Notes: generated from the letters alone by a model not told the origin. A DNA stretch of 64,000 bases from Pseudobacteriovorax antillogorgiicola (GCF_900177345.1 NZ_FWZT01000014.1:1-64000); one strand, 5' to 3'; positions 25,304 to 34,313 are shown, numbered from the stretch's first letter. Numbers and translations are program-made.

Positions 25304-26642
25304 GTCCAATTCATCTTTCTCTAGTCATAAGGCCTGTGCGTCTGTGCCTTTGGCCCCCTGGGAAAATATTCTACTAATTCTTGCCGTATTTTCCATGGTA
25401 TTACCACCTGCTTTTCAAGCAATCTCGACGGGGTTTGTGGCACTCTGGTGGCTATTTAGGCGTGGTTGGCGCCAAATTTTCCCCGAAGGTGAAGGGGTTG
25501 AGTCATCCGATCGGGTGCTCCACCTGATTCTAAAAGTGCTCCTCATAGGTCTTTTGGTATCCATCGCCTTTCGCTTGGCGTCGATGGTTGCAGAAATCCA
25601 CCAGTACGGATGGAGCAATGCAGCGACTATTATTCAGCAGAATCTGAAGCTTATGGGAAAGTACGGCATTTGGGGGAGTTTTTTAGTGCTAGCCTTCCAG
25701 TATGCTGTGAGTCGCGGCTGGTCGATCGACGGCATCGTCAAACCTTTGGCGGTGTTACTCTCCCTGCTAGCCATCTACATGATTGCGCAACGCTACACTG
25801 GCATTCATTGGGTTCACGGTTTTAGTGGAACCTTGCCGGAGAATCGCTTTGCCTATGGGGTCTATCGAGCCTCGGGCTTTATGGCTCATCCCTTAACACT
25901 GGCCTATAACTTGATGCTAGTCATTTCTTTGTGCTTCGGCCTCGCCACTTTCCACCCTCAACGCCACACAGCTCGATACTGGTATCTTTGCGCCCTGATG
26001 GGGCTGGTTTGCCTATTTTTGACCAATTCAAGATTTCCGGTAATTCTGACCCTGGCTATGATTGCCATATATTGTGGGATCGGCCTCCGGCGCTCCATGC
26101 GGCTCTGGGCCATTGGAGGCTTTATTGTGCTTAGCCTTCTCGCTTCTTGGAGTATCAAAGATCGGTTTGGTGAGATATTCGATGAGCAAAGATCCTTGGA
26201 AGACCGCATCCCTCGTTTAGTTTTCTGGGAAGTCCACTGGCAAATGTTCAAGGACCAGCCTGTTTTCGGGGTTGGTTATGTCTTCAAAGACCAGCAGACT
26301 GTGGCCTACTACAACAAGCTTGGGTACAATGATCTAAAGAGAAAGTATTCGGCTCACAATATCTATCTGCAAACCTTGGCGGACTCGGGTATTACAGGTC
26401 TTCTTTCAATGTTCTCAATGATTTTAGCCCTTGTGATCGTCGCTTGGCAGCTATGGTATCGGTGGCACCTGCCGACACTAGGCATCATTGTCCTCTCCAT
26501 GCTCCTAGCCGGTATGATGCAGAATATACTAAGGGACAGTGAGTTTCTTTCCGCGCTTTGGATGTCCTTAGCGCTCCTTTTAGTTTTCTTTAGGGAACGT
26601 ATCTTTGCAGCAGGAAGTCAAATCAAAGATATCCAATCCTGA
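25302..26642 (+). CDS. O-antigen ligase family membrane protein
   Basis: A 446-residue polytopic protein with about 11 hydrophobic spans and the Wzy_C domain. The large periplasmic loop (about residues 285-360) contains RLVFWEVHWQMFKDQPVFG and YSAHNIYLQTLADSGITGLL, the hallmarks of WaaL/Wzy ligases and polymerases. These attach O-polysaccharide to lipid A-core or polymerise repeat units in the periplasm. Which of the two cannot be told from sequence. No glycosyltransferases are adjacent. GAGG lies 5 nt before the ATG. Confidence 0.85.
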   Translation: MSNSSFSSHKACASVPLAPWENILLILAVFSMVLPPAFQAISTGFVALWWLFRRGWRQIFPEGEGVESSDRVLHLILKVLLIGLLVSIAFRLASMVAEIHQYGWSNAATIIQQNLKLMGKYGIWGSFLVLAFQYAVSRGWSIDGIVKPLAVLLSLLAIYMIAQRYTGIHWVHGFSGTLPENRFAYGVYRASGFMAHPLTLAYNLMLVISLCFGLATFHPQRHTARYWYLCALMGLVCLFLTNSRFPVILTLAMIAIYCGIGLRRSMRLWAIGGFIVLSLLASWSIKDRFGEIFDEQRSLEDRIPRLVFWEVHWQMFKDQPVFGVGYVFKDQQTVAYYNKLGYNDLKRKYSAHNIYLQTLADSGITGLLSMFSMILALVIVAWQLWYRWHLPTLGIIVLSMLLAGMMQNILRDSEFLSALWMSLALLLVFFRERIFAAGSQIKDIQS

Positions 26643-27381
26643 CCGAATCATTCGCATCTTTATGCGAATGTGCGAAGGGGGAATGTATGCCTTAATTCGC
26701 ACCAAAGCCAATTCGAAGGTAGGGATTCGCTGCAACTTCAATACGGTTGATCCTGGTAGAAGCCCTCCTCAGGTGTTTTTCTCGGGTGTATCAGAATTTG
26801 GTCTTTCAAAACTCAGAGTTGGTGAAGTCGTCCGCTTTGAGGTGATTGGAATGCCGTCGAAGGTTATTTTTCAATCGAAAATTAGCGGAATGGGCAGCGG
26901 CTCAATCTGTTGCGATCTACCTAAATCTCTGGTGAGCATTGAAAGACGTTCGGCGGCTCGGTCGAGTACGAGACGAAATTTGATGGCTTATATGAAGCTA
27001 GGCATCTGGAACCCAGCCCAAAACGAAGCTGGCGCGCCGCCAGTATTTGATCACCATCACGAAATATTTAATTGGATTCCGGTGTTTGACATTAGCATTG
27101 GTGGAGTTTGTCTGCGCACGCACTTTCCATCGGTTCTGTCTTCATTGATGGCCGTCGACAGCGATCGCAATGCCCAACTTATCCTGCCTATGAACGAACC
27201 ACTTATGATACCGTCCACGTTCCGTTGGCAACGACGAATCAAGAATCGCTTTGTAGAGGCTGGTGAGGAACGGTATCAATTAGATTTTCGTATTGGAGTT
27301 GAATTTAATCATCTGCGTGATGAGCAGCTGATGAAAATCAAACAATTTATTCGTCAACTCAGTGTGGCTGATGCCATTTAA
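26605..27381 (+). CDS. YcgR-like PilZ-domain protein
   Basis: A 258-residue cytoplasmic protein. An N-terminal YcgR-type beta domain (about residues 30-110) is followed by a PilZ domain (about 112-250). The cyclic-di-GMP contacts are present: RSSTR as RxxxR and DISIGG as DxSxxG. YcgR proteins act as a flagellar brake when c-di-GMP is high. The TTG start has AGGGA 8 nt upstream and overlaps the O-antigen ligase gene by 38 nt; an ATG at 26662 is an alternative. The target in this organism is not known. Confidence 0.75.
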   Translation: MQQEVKSKISNPDRIIRIFMRMCEGGMYALIRTKANSKVGIRCNFNTVDPGRSPPQVFFSGVSEFGLSKLRVGEVVRFEVIGMPSKVIFQSKISGMGSGSICCDLPKSLVSIERRSAARSSTRRNLMAYMKLGIWNPAQNEAGAPPVFDHHHEIFNWIPVFDISIGGVCLRTHFPSVLSSLMAVDSDRNAQLILPMNEPLMIPSTFRWQRRIKNRFVEAGEERYQLDFRIGVEFNHLRDEQLMKIKQFIRQLSVADAI

Positions 27382-27396
27382 AGGGAGGTCGCTATC

Positions 27397-28128
27397 TTGC
27401 AAAAGCTAGCAATCATAATCTTCAGTATCATCTGGAGTGCTCCAGGCTGGGCTGGCGATGACCTTGAACTCAAGCTTGCCAAACTTTGGGGTAAGATTGA
27501 CGAGCTAGAAATTAAAGTTCAGAGGCAGGAAGAAAAAATACGGATTCTCGAACGAGGCTTAATGCTAGGGGTGATCCCGGAAGAACTACTAAAAGGCAAG
27601 CTTAACTTTGAATCTGAAACTAGGCCCCCTATTGCGTGGGATGATCACCATGATAGGCAAAGCCATTCGGTAAAACCAGAACCATCGGAGAGGACGGATA
27701 GCCCTCCTCAGGCGCAGAAGCTTCTAGACCAAAAGTACACTGAAGCCGACTATAGTCGTATGATAAAGGAAGCGCAGAGCTTGTTTAGTAGTGGCAAGTA
27801 TGGACAGGCAATTACCATTTATCAAGAGATTGAAAGGAGCTTTCCTGCTCGTAATGGAGAAGGACAAAGCTTCTATTGGATTGGATTGTCTTGGTACTAT
27901 CTCAAGGAGTATGACCTCGCTGAGGCGAGCCTGCTCAAATTAATAGCTCACCATTCCGATAGTCCTTGGATTCCTAGTGCCCGCTTGTTTCAGGGTAAAA
28001 TCCTTGTTCAGAGAGGGCTTCCTGAGCAAGCTCTGCAAGCCTTTCGTCGAATCATCGACGCCTACCCTGAAAGTGATACATCTGAGATGGCCCGTCACGA
28101 AATCAAGCTGATTCGTGAGAGGATCTGA
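27397..28128 (+). CDS. Periplasmic CpoB/YbgF-like coiled-coil TPR protein
   Basis: A 243-residue exported protein. A short signal peptide ends in SAPGWAG, then a coiled coil (about residues 22-60, KIDELEIKVQRQEEKIRIL), a polar linker and three TPR-like repeats (about 125-240). The order matches CpoB, which couples the Tol system to septal peptidoglycan synthesis, but tol and pal genes are not nearby. The TTG start is supported by GGGAGG at the right spacing. It is followed after 3 bp by the LysM gene, so the two are cotranscribed. A similar protein is encoded at 34765. Confidence 0.75.
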   Translation: MQKLAIIIFSIIWSAPGWAGDDLELKLAKLWGKIDELEIKVQRQEEKIRILERGLMLGVIPEELLKGKLNFESETRPPIAWDDHHDRQSHSVKPEPSERTDSPPQAQKLLDQKYTEADYSRMIKEAQSLFSSGKYGQAITIYQEIERSFPARNGEGQSFYWIGLSWYYLKEYDLAEASLLKLIAHHSDSPWIPSARLFQGKILVQRGLPEQALQAFRRIIDAYPESDTSEMARHEIKLIRERI

Positions 28129-28131
28129 TCC

Positions 28132-29844
28132 ATGGCTAAGCTCATAATCTTCCCTCTATTGCTTCTCATCACCACTCATGAACTCATGGGTCAGAACCAA
28201 GAGATCAACGTCGGTGAGCTTGATAACTTGGAGCAAGGGTTTGATGACGATCAACAGTTTCAGAACCAGCAGGAAGGGCAAGATCAGTTTCAGAACCAGC
28301 AGCAAGAACAGTTTCAAAATCAAGGGAACGGCTTTGAAAATAATGGTCCCATTAATTTCGGCAATCAGGCTAATTTTGGTGATGGTAACCCTCTGAATTT
28401 TGGTGTCGAAAATGGAAGCCAGGGAAATAATCTAAACTTTGGCAATGGCGACGATTTTCCCGATAATTCTCCTGCTCAAGCTGCATCGGAGCAAGGGGCA
28501 ATGGATGAAGGGTTTAATCAAGAGATGAGCGAACAGAACTTCCTCAATAACAGCTTGAACCAGCCAGCTGATCAAATGAATATGAATACGAACAACACGA
28601 TGATGAATAATCCTGCGTTGGATATGGAAGATGTGGCCACTTCGGAGTCTCCTATGAATCAAGCGACTCCTTTTCGCTTGCGGGGGCCTCTCATCAAAAA
28701 AGTAACGGAACCGAATCTATTCTCAGGGGCGCCTCCTTTGCCAGGAACGATGAGACAAATGGCTGTGGGTGAAGCGCCCGAAGAATATCCGGTGGAGGTT
28801 GGTGATACGCTGTTCGATATCTGTGACCAACTCATTGATGAGCCAGGCTACTGGCCAAAACTTTGGGCATTGAACCCGTATATCCGAAACCCGCACTTTA
28901 TCTATCCCGGAATGAAACTGCGATTTTACCCAGGCGATGAGTCAAATCCTCCGTTTTTGAGGGTTGTCACCGAGGATGATGTGGTGCCGGTCGACCGGGG
29001 AGCGATAGTTGAAGATGAGCTTCTAGCTGAAGATGTCACCCCGCTGCTAACAAAGGCTGAAAAGCCCAATAGAACGCCGGTGATCTCGCCAGATGAATTG
29101 CGGGAGTTTCCCGAGCTTGACGAAGCCTTCATCCGTGAGGGAGATGTCTTTCGAACAGACCACCAGAAAGTGATTATCCCAGCCTTTGTTTTTGAAGAGG
29201 AGCAAAAAGCACTGGCAACCATTCGAGGTGGAACAGCGGGCTCTTTTCTCCTTGATAAGGGGCAAGATATCGTTATTGAAAAGGAAGAAGGTGTCGAAGT
29301 AGGAGCGACTTTATCAGTGATTCGTCCCTCAGGAGCAGTGATCAATCCAGCTACCGAGGAGAGGGTGGGGTATCGCTATGAATTTGTAGGTCATATCAGA
29401 GTGTTTCGCCAGTTCCCTGATGATGAGGATCTCTATGGAGCTAAAGTTGTCTTTAATCGCACAGGAATTAGGCCCATGGATCTTGTGGTGCCATTCCTAT
29501 CGGTGAAACGCAAGGTTCCCTACGACTTACAATCAAGGGAAGCAGGAGACCACTTAGTTGTTGGCTTCGACTTCCCCTACTCCTTTTTGGGAGGGCGTGG
29601 TTCATTTATCTTTCTAGAACAGAAAAACGGAAAACTTGAAGTCGGTGATACGATCAAGCTTTTTCAGGACGTAAGGAAGGCGTCATTGGGAAGTGAGGCT
29701 AAGAATCTTCCATTGTTTCAGAAGTTTGTTGCCGAAGCGCATATAGTCGACAATCGTGGCACCGCAGCGACAGCTTTTGTGATACGAGACATGTTCGAAG
29801 TGCGTCTTGGTGATAGCACCAAAAGTCAGGTCCTAGAGCAATAA
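28132..29844 (+). CDS. Exported LysM protein with Asn/Gln-rich region
   Basis: A 570-residue protein with a signal peptide (LIIFPLLLLITTHELMG). Residues about 20-175 are strongly biased to Asn, Gln, Phe and Gly, with short repeats such as QDQFQNQQ and NFGNQANFGDGN. A LysM peptidoglycan-binding domain follows near 220-265 (YPVEVGDTLFDICDQL, HFIYPGMKLRFYPGD). The C-terminal 300 residues form an acidic, beta-rich region of unknown fold, similar in layout to LysM proteins of deltaproteobacteria and predators. It probably binds the cell wall in the periplasm, next to the CpoB-like protein encoded just upstream. Confidence 0.75.
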   Translation: MAKLIIFPLLLLITTHELMGQNQEINVGELDNLEQGFDDDQQFQNQQEGQDQFQNQQQEQFQNQGNGFENNGPINFGNQANFGDGNPLNFGVENGSQGNNLNFGNGDDFPDNSPAQAASEQGAMDEGFNQEMSEQNFLNNSLNQPADQMNMNTNNTMMNNPALDMEDVATSESPMNQATPFRLRGPLIKKVTEPNLFSGAPPLPGTMRQMAVGEAPEEYPVEVGDTLFDICDQLIDEPGYWPKLWALNPYIRNPHFIYPGMKLRFYPGDESNPPFLRVVTEDDVVPVDRGAIVEDELLAEDVTPLLTKAEKPNRTPVISPDELREFPELDEAFIREGDVFRTDHQKVIIPAFVFEEEQKALATIRGGTAGSFLLDKGQDIVIEKEEGVEVGATLSVIRPSGAVINPATEERVGYRYEFVGHIRVFRQFPDDEDLYGAKVVFNRTGIRPMDLVVPFLSVKRKVPYDLQSREAGDHLVVGFDFPYSFLGGRGSFIFLEQKNGKLEVGDTIKLFQDVRKASLGSEAKNLPLFQKFVAEAHIVDNRGTAATAFVIRDMFEVRLGDSTKSQVLEQ

Positions 29845-29897
29845 GTCTCTCGTGACGATAAAACTGCTTTGATATTCAAGCAACCAGGAGGTTGCTG

Positions 29898-30806
29898 ATG
29901 AATATTCTTGATACAACCCTTTGTCACATTGTTTCACAGCTCACATATAAATGGATTCCGATCGGTGATGAATGGGAATCGACGTCAACGGATGTGCTTC
30001 ACACAATACCCTGGTTGGAGTGGAGGCGTTATATTCGTTGTGAGCAGAATCGAGGGACCCCATGGGGACAGGTTCTTCATAAGCACCTTGACGGTGCATA
30101 TGATGTCGTATTGAAAGAACTAGAAATCCTCATGACTTCCATAAAACAAGGGTATCACTATTTATCCATATGCGATCCGCGCTATCCCTACTTATTACGT
30201 CAAATTAAAGATGCCCCTTTTGGGCTCAGCTATCGAGGAAATCTTGATGCGTTGCATAACCCATGTCTCGCTATTGTTGGCTCACGGAAAGCGGCAGTCG
30301 ATGCTGTTCGTGAGGCGCAGGATTTGGCAATGCGCCTTGCCTACGAAGGAGCCACGATTGTGAGTGGTGGCGCCATCGGTTGTGATACCGCAGCCCATCT
30401 TGGAGCCCTTTGTTCTGGTGTAAGACCGAGTCCCACGATTGCCGTGATGGCTGGTTCCATCGATAAGCTTTACCCCCGTTGCAATGATGTCCTGTTCCAT
30501 AGAATATTGGAGTATGGCGGAATGATTATCAGCGAGCGTTTAACAGGGACGCAGCCAAGACCGATGGACTTCCCCATTCGGAATCGCATCATTTCGGGCA
30601 TAGCCAATAGGGTATTGTTGATGCAGGCAGCGAATCGATCTGGAGCGATGTCTACTGCAAATCTAGCATTAGCCCAAGGACGAGATGTCATGGTGTATGA
30701 ACCCAGACGCACAGACGTGCGTTTTACAGGTAATCAGGCGTTGATGGAGCAAGGCGCACCTTGGTTCTCTTCGGCAGATGATTATTTTCAATTGAAATGG
30801 GAGTGA
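29898..30806 (+). CDS. dprA: DNA-processing protein DprA
   Basis: A 302-residue protein that loads RecA onto incoming single-stranded DNA during natural transformation. The Rossmann-like core is clear: LAIVGSRKAAVDAV (about residues 123-136), IVSGGAIGCDTAAHLGAL, FPIRNRIISGIANRVLLMQA and GAMSTANLALAQGRDV. The ATG at 29898 lies 6 nt after GGAGG and is preferred over the upstream TTG. Unlike many DprA proteins, no C-terminal winged-helix extension is seen. A terminator follows, then smg, echoing the dprA-smg neighbourhood of many proteobacteria. Confidence 0.93.
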   Translation: MNILDTTLCHIVSQLTYKWIPIGDEWESTSTDVLHTIPWLEWRRYIRCEQNRGTPWGQVLHKHLDGAYDVVLKELEILMTSIKQGYHYLSICDPRYPYLLRQIKDAPFGLSYRGNLDALHNPCLAIVGSRKAAVDAVREAQDLAMRLAYEGATIVSGGAIGCDTAAHLGALCSGVRPSPTIAVMAGSIDKLYPRCNDVLFHRILEYGGMIISERLTGTQPRPMDFPIRNRIISGIANRVLLMQAANRSGAMSTANLALAQGRDVMVYEPRRTDVRFTGNQALMEQGAPWFSSADDYFQLKWE

Positions 30807-30831
30807 TAATCAAACCTTGATTATTTTATTT
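30806..30831 (+). terminator. Terminator after dprA
   Basis: ATAATCAA (30806-30813) pairs with TTGATTAT (30817-30824) over a 3-nt loop, followed by TTTATTTT. It starts at the dprA stop codon, so smg probably has its own promoter. Confidence 0.65.
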
Positions 30832-30940
30832 TGCTTTCCGTAGGACAAAGCTTTAGTCTTATTAAGAGAGTATTTCCAACTAGGCACATATCGCCCAATG
30901 TCTTTGAGTCTAAGCTCGAAGTTCCTTGGAGGAGATCCAG

Positions 30941-31441
30941 ATGAAGAAGGCTGCTGGTAGCCATCCCCATTGGTGGGCTGTTGTAAAATCCATGGCTGAT
31001 TTGGTCGCCTCTGGCTATGACGAGCTTGAACTTACTGAGCACTATGTAAAGGATGAACTCATTGGCAAAGGCTTTGACGAATCTCAGATCAACTTAGCGG
31101 TTACATGGGTTGAGAAAGCTGTTAATTCTGGAACGGTGAACGAATGCTTAGCCATGTTGCAAAAGCAGTCTGAAGGTGTTCGAGTGATCAACCCTTTGGA
31201 GAAGGTTTGTTTTTCTTCCTCGATCTGGTCGCGGCTTGAGATTTGTCGCCAGAAGGGCTTGATTTCTGATGAAGCCGTAGAACGGATTTTAGAAGGAGCG
31301 AGGGTCATCGACACAAGAGACTGGGAAGATGATGAAGTTTCTAATCTTCTCGCTGAAATGCTATTCACCTTCAATCCGAACAATACAGAAACAGAATATT
31401 TGGAAATGCTGCAACGATGTGTCCCACAATTCTATTGTTAA
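30941..31441 (+). CDS. Smg family protein (DUF494)
   Basis: A 166-residue protein resembling Smg/DUF494. It is helix-rich, with GFDESQINLAVTWVEKAVNS in the first half and LISDEAVERILEGARVID plus EVSNLLAEMLFTF in the second, matching the family's two blocks. In many proteobacteria smg lies between dprA and topA, and the dprA neighbour here supports the call. The molecular function of Smg is not established. The ATG at 30941 is chosen because GGAGGAG lies just upstream. Confidence 0.72.
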   Translation: MKKAAGSHPHWWAVVKSMADLVASGYDELELTEHYVKDELIGKGFDESQINLAVTWVEKAVNSGTVNECLAMLQKQSEGVRVINPLEKVCFSSSIWSRLEICRQKGLISDEAVERILEGARVIDTRDWEDDEVSNLLAEMLFTFNPNNTETEYLEMLQRCVPQFYC

Positions 31442-31535
31442 CAACGAAATATTTGACTTTAAAAGTCTTTATCACAGCCTGACAGTAGGATGTCCTTAGG
31501 AAAGCTTCCCTTACGCAAATCTAAAAGGGAGCTTG

Positions 31536-32444
31536 ATGCGAACTATCCAAACATTGATTGATCGTATGATCGATGAGTCTTGGCAAGAACTTTTGGTCAA
31601 TGGCACAACATCCATGACCTTGATTGCCCAGGATCAGAAAGCGACATGCACGGCATCGCCGTTCTCAGACGCGTATGATATGAGTCGTTTGATCCAAGAT
31701 TTTGCGAGAAGTCACAAGGTGCGTGTTGATCCTATGCGACCCGCCGGCGGCGGCATCATTGACATCGATGGCGATTGCTCGGTTCGCTGGCACGTGATGA
31801 TGCCTCCGGTGGCATCAACAGGCCCTCAATTAAGCCTTCGGCAATTAAGCTGGAGTCACATCAGTTTATCTAGCTTCCATCACCTGCCTGAGAATCAAAA
31901 AATGCTTGAGGAACTAAGGCACAGAGGGTGTGTTTTTTTCTCTGGTCCGACTGGCTCTGGCAAAACAACTCTCATGACAAAGCTCATTGACAATAGTTTT
32001 TCTGAGGAACGATTATTTATTCTGGAAACATTGCCAGAGATTCCCCTTTTATCAGACCGCTGGGTGCGGTTGGTGGAGCAGTTGCCTAATATGGAAGGGC
32101 AGGGTGCGTTTAGCCTGACAGACCTTCTTCGTGAGTCTCTCAGGATGAGGCCTGATCGCTTTGTGCTGGGCGAAATCCGTGGGCAGGAGGCCCTAGCTCT
32201 ATTTCAGATGCTGATGGCATCTCATGAGGGGGTCTGGGCTACCATTCATGCTTCCGGCCCCGACATGCTAGTGCCGCGTCTTTCGCAATTGAGTGGGGTC
32301 CATGAAGCCGAATGGCAACAGCTTTTTGAAGGACTGAAGCCTTGCTATGTGCAAATGCAAAGAAAAAAGCCCCGCGTGGCGGGGCTTTTTCAATTTGAAA
32401 ATGGAACGTTTCATCCTATTTTTTTCGACCAAAAACCAGCTTGA
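31536..32444 (+). CDS. Orphan CpaF/VirB11-type secretion ATPase
   Basis: A 302-residue ATPase of the type II/IV secretion superfamily, with N-terminal domain about residues 1-115. The catalytic core has Walker A SGPTGSGKTT (about 134-143), the Asp box around LRESLRMRPDR, Walker B FVLGEIRGQEAL and the His box GVWATIHAS. CpaF proteins drive Tad pilus assembly, and relatives drive conjugation and DNA uptake, but no pilin, TadC or secretin gene is nearby. Its 3' end overlaps the convergent helicase gene by 29 bp, and a terminator hairpin lies within its last codons. Neighbouring dprA makes a DNA-uptake role tempting but unproven. Confidence 0.85.
   Translation: MRTIQTLIDRMIDESWQELLVNGTTSMTLIAQDQKATCTASPFSDAYDMSRLIQDFARSHKVRVDPMRPAGGGIIDIDGDCSVRWHVMMPPVASTGPQLSLRQLSWSHISLSSFHHLPENQKMLEELRHRGCVFFSGPTGSGKTTLMTKLIDNSFSEERLFILETLPEIPLLSDRWVRLVEQLPNMEGQGAFSLTDLLRESLRMRPDRFVLGEIRGQEALALFQMLMASHEGVWATIHASGPDMLVPRLSQLSGVHEAEWQQLFEGLKPCYVQMQRKKPRVAGLFQFENGTFHPIFFDQKPA
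32363..32390. terminator. Bidirectional terminator inside the CpaF-like coding sequence
   Basis: GCCCCGC (32369-32375), a GTG loop and GCGGGGC (32379-32385) form a perfect 7-bp G+C stem, with A6 before and T5 after. It lies 26 bp past the stop codon of the leftward helicase gene, an ideal place for that transcript's terminator. It is also 54 bp before the stop codon of the rightward ATPase gene, so it falls within its reading frame. Confidence 0.75.
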
Positions 32445-34218
32445 GGAACTTTTTGACCACACCACCCAATGACTGGTTTTGCTTGGCTGCTACTTGTGGC
32501 TCTCTGGTTTTTTCTTTCACCCTTTGGCGATTACGTTGTTGGTTGCCCTTCTTACCATCCTTTCGGTTGTCGTGGCGATCCTGAGGCCGCTTGCGCCCCT
32601 TATTCCCTTGGTGGGTCGATTTTTTCTTACGGGTATCTTGCTCATCCGAGCGGCCTTTGCCGCGGCTATGTTTCTTACGGCTACGATCTTGGCCGTCTCT
32701 GCCTTTAGCAGAGCTAGCGCCTTTGCGATTGTCTGGCTTTCCGCCACGCTTGTTGCCGCCCTTGCGGTCCTTGTTGCGATCACCGGAGCCAGCTTTTGTG
32801 ACTGAGGTAGTGCCTTTGAATTCAGGGTCTTTATATGGATTCAAAGCCTTGTCTTCAATGGCGAGGTGCTCCTCATCAGCCATAGTGACTTTTATGTCTA
32901 TCTGGGAGCCTAAGTACTCCCGTATGGCTTCCAAGTTGTGGCCATAGTCTTCGCAGATGAGAGAGTAGGCGGAACCCTGAGCGCCAGCACGTGCCGTACG
33001 TCCGATACGGTGAACATAGTTGGCAGCCTCTCCTGGGAGGTCGAAGTTATAAACGTGGGTTATGTCCGAGATGTGTAGCCCTCGACTTGCTACATCAGTG
33101 GCAATGAGTGCCTTGACCTTGCCCTCTTTAATTCGCTCGATCAGATTGATACGCTTACGCTGAGGTAAGTCCCCTGTAATCAAATCTGCTTCAATGCCGT
33201 TGTTGACAAGTTTGTAGTGAACCCATTCGGCAACCAGTTTTGTATTGGTGAAAATGATCGAGCACTTGGGTTGGTGCTCCCGAATCAGCCCAAGTAATAC
33301 TTGCAATTTTTCCGTGGATTCGCAAACGATCGCCTTTTGATCAATGCGTTCTGGAGTCATGACTTCAGGGTTGACGGAAATGTATTTTGGATCTTCTAAA
33401 TACTCAAAGGCCAGCTCTTTCACCTGGTCATTGGTGGTCGCTGAGAATAGGAGCTTTTGGGTTTCTTCACCGAGGTGGCGTAAAAAGAACTCCACATCTT
33501 CGATAAAGCCCATATCAAACATGCGATCAGCTTCATCGCAGACAAACTGAAGACAGTGCTGCAAAGACAGGATCTTCTTCTGGCGATAGTCTTTCAGTCG
33601 GCCTGGTGTGGCAACGATGACGTCTACACCATCCTTGATGGCTTTGGCTTGCTTATCGTAGTCGACCCCACCATAGACGGCCATAGACCTAATATTGGTA
33701 GCTTTGAAAAGCTCTTCCGCATCGGAGTGGATCTGTACTGCGAGTTCCCTTGTGGGAACCAGAATAATAGCTAAGGGATCACGACTTTTGATTTCGCCCT
33801 TTTTAAGCTTGCTGATCTCATTGGCAATGGAAATCAAAAAGACTCCGGTTTTGCCTGTTCCGGTTTGGGCAAAGCCAGCTACATCGCGACCGGGGATCGT
33901 GTACGGCAAGCATTTGCTCTGCACTGGTGTAGGGGCTGTCCAGCCCATCTGGCGAATGGCGTCGAGAACCGTTGGCTCTAAGTTTAGGGTCTCAAAACTG
34001 CCTACCTCTTCCGTGCCCTCGTCAGAAACAAGCTCGGCTGACTCATCCTCGAAATCGGGATCATCATCCTTGTCGGCAAGATCTTTATCGGCAAGATCTT
34101 CATTGTCGAGTTGGGTTTGCTTAAGGTTTTCGTCGGTTGCTGTTACAGTTTCTTGGGTGGTTTCGTCATCTGAAGCGATGCTTAAGCCGGTGTCGTTATT
34201 TTCTTGGTTTTTATTCAT
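32416..34218 (-). CDS. DEAD-box ATP-dependent RNA helicase
   Basis: A 600-residue cytoplasmic helicase. A very acidic extension (residues 1-75) precedes the core: Q motif PTPVQSK, AQTGTGKT (motif I), PTRELA (Ia), DEAD (II), SAT (III) and HRIGRTARAG (VI). The C-terminal 130 residues are Lys/Arg/Gly-rich, probably for RNA binding, ending near GGVVKKFLKLVFGRKK. The wording around motif I (GRDVAGFAQTGTGKT) resembles RhlB. Likely roles are mRNA turnover or ribosome assembly. Confidence 0.93.
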   Translation of the reverse strand: MNKNQENNDTGLSIASDDETTQETVTATDENLKQTQLDNEDLADKDLADKDDDPDFEDESAELVSDEGTEEVGSFETLNLEPTVLDAIRQMGWTAPTPVQSKCLPYTIPGRDVAGFAQTGTGKTGVFLISIANEISKLKKGEIKSRDPLAIILVPTRELAVQIHSDAEELFKATNIRSMAVYGGVDYDKQAKAIKDGVDVIVATPGRLKDYRQKKILSLQHCLQFVCDEADRMFDMGFIEDVEFFLRHLGEETQKLLFSATTNDQVKELAFEYLEDPKYISVNPEVMTPERIDQKAIVCESTEKLQVLLGLIREHQPKCSIIFTNTKLVAEWVHYKLVNNGIEADLITGDLPQRKRINLIERIKEGKVKALIATDVASRGLHISDITHVYNFDLPGEAANYVHRIGRTARAGAQGSAYSLICEDYGHNLEAIREYLGSQIDIKVTMADEEHLAIEDKALNPYKDPEFKGTTSVTKAGSGDRNKDRKGGNKRGGKPDNRKGASSAKGRDGQDRSRKKHSRGKGRSDEQDTRKKKSTHQGNKGRKRPQDRHDNRKDGKKGNQQRNRQRVKEKTREPQVAAKQNQSLGGVVKKFLKLVFGRKK

Positions 34219-34313
34219 ATACTTCTTTTACTCAATTCGAACATTTTTGAAGCCCGAAGCGCTTAATCTTTGCGAAATCGATCCGATAAAACTGACAAAA
34301 AGTCAGGTGTGCC

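Noticed and set aside
32479-32805. Hydrophobic-looking plus-strand frame opposite the helicase C-terminus
   Set aside because: It mirrors the Lys/Arg/Gly-rich helicase tail on the other strand. There is no start signal and the helicase frame is clearly the real one.
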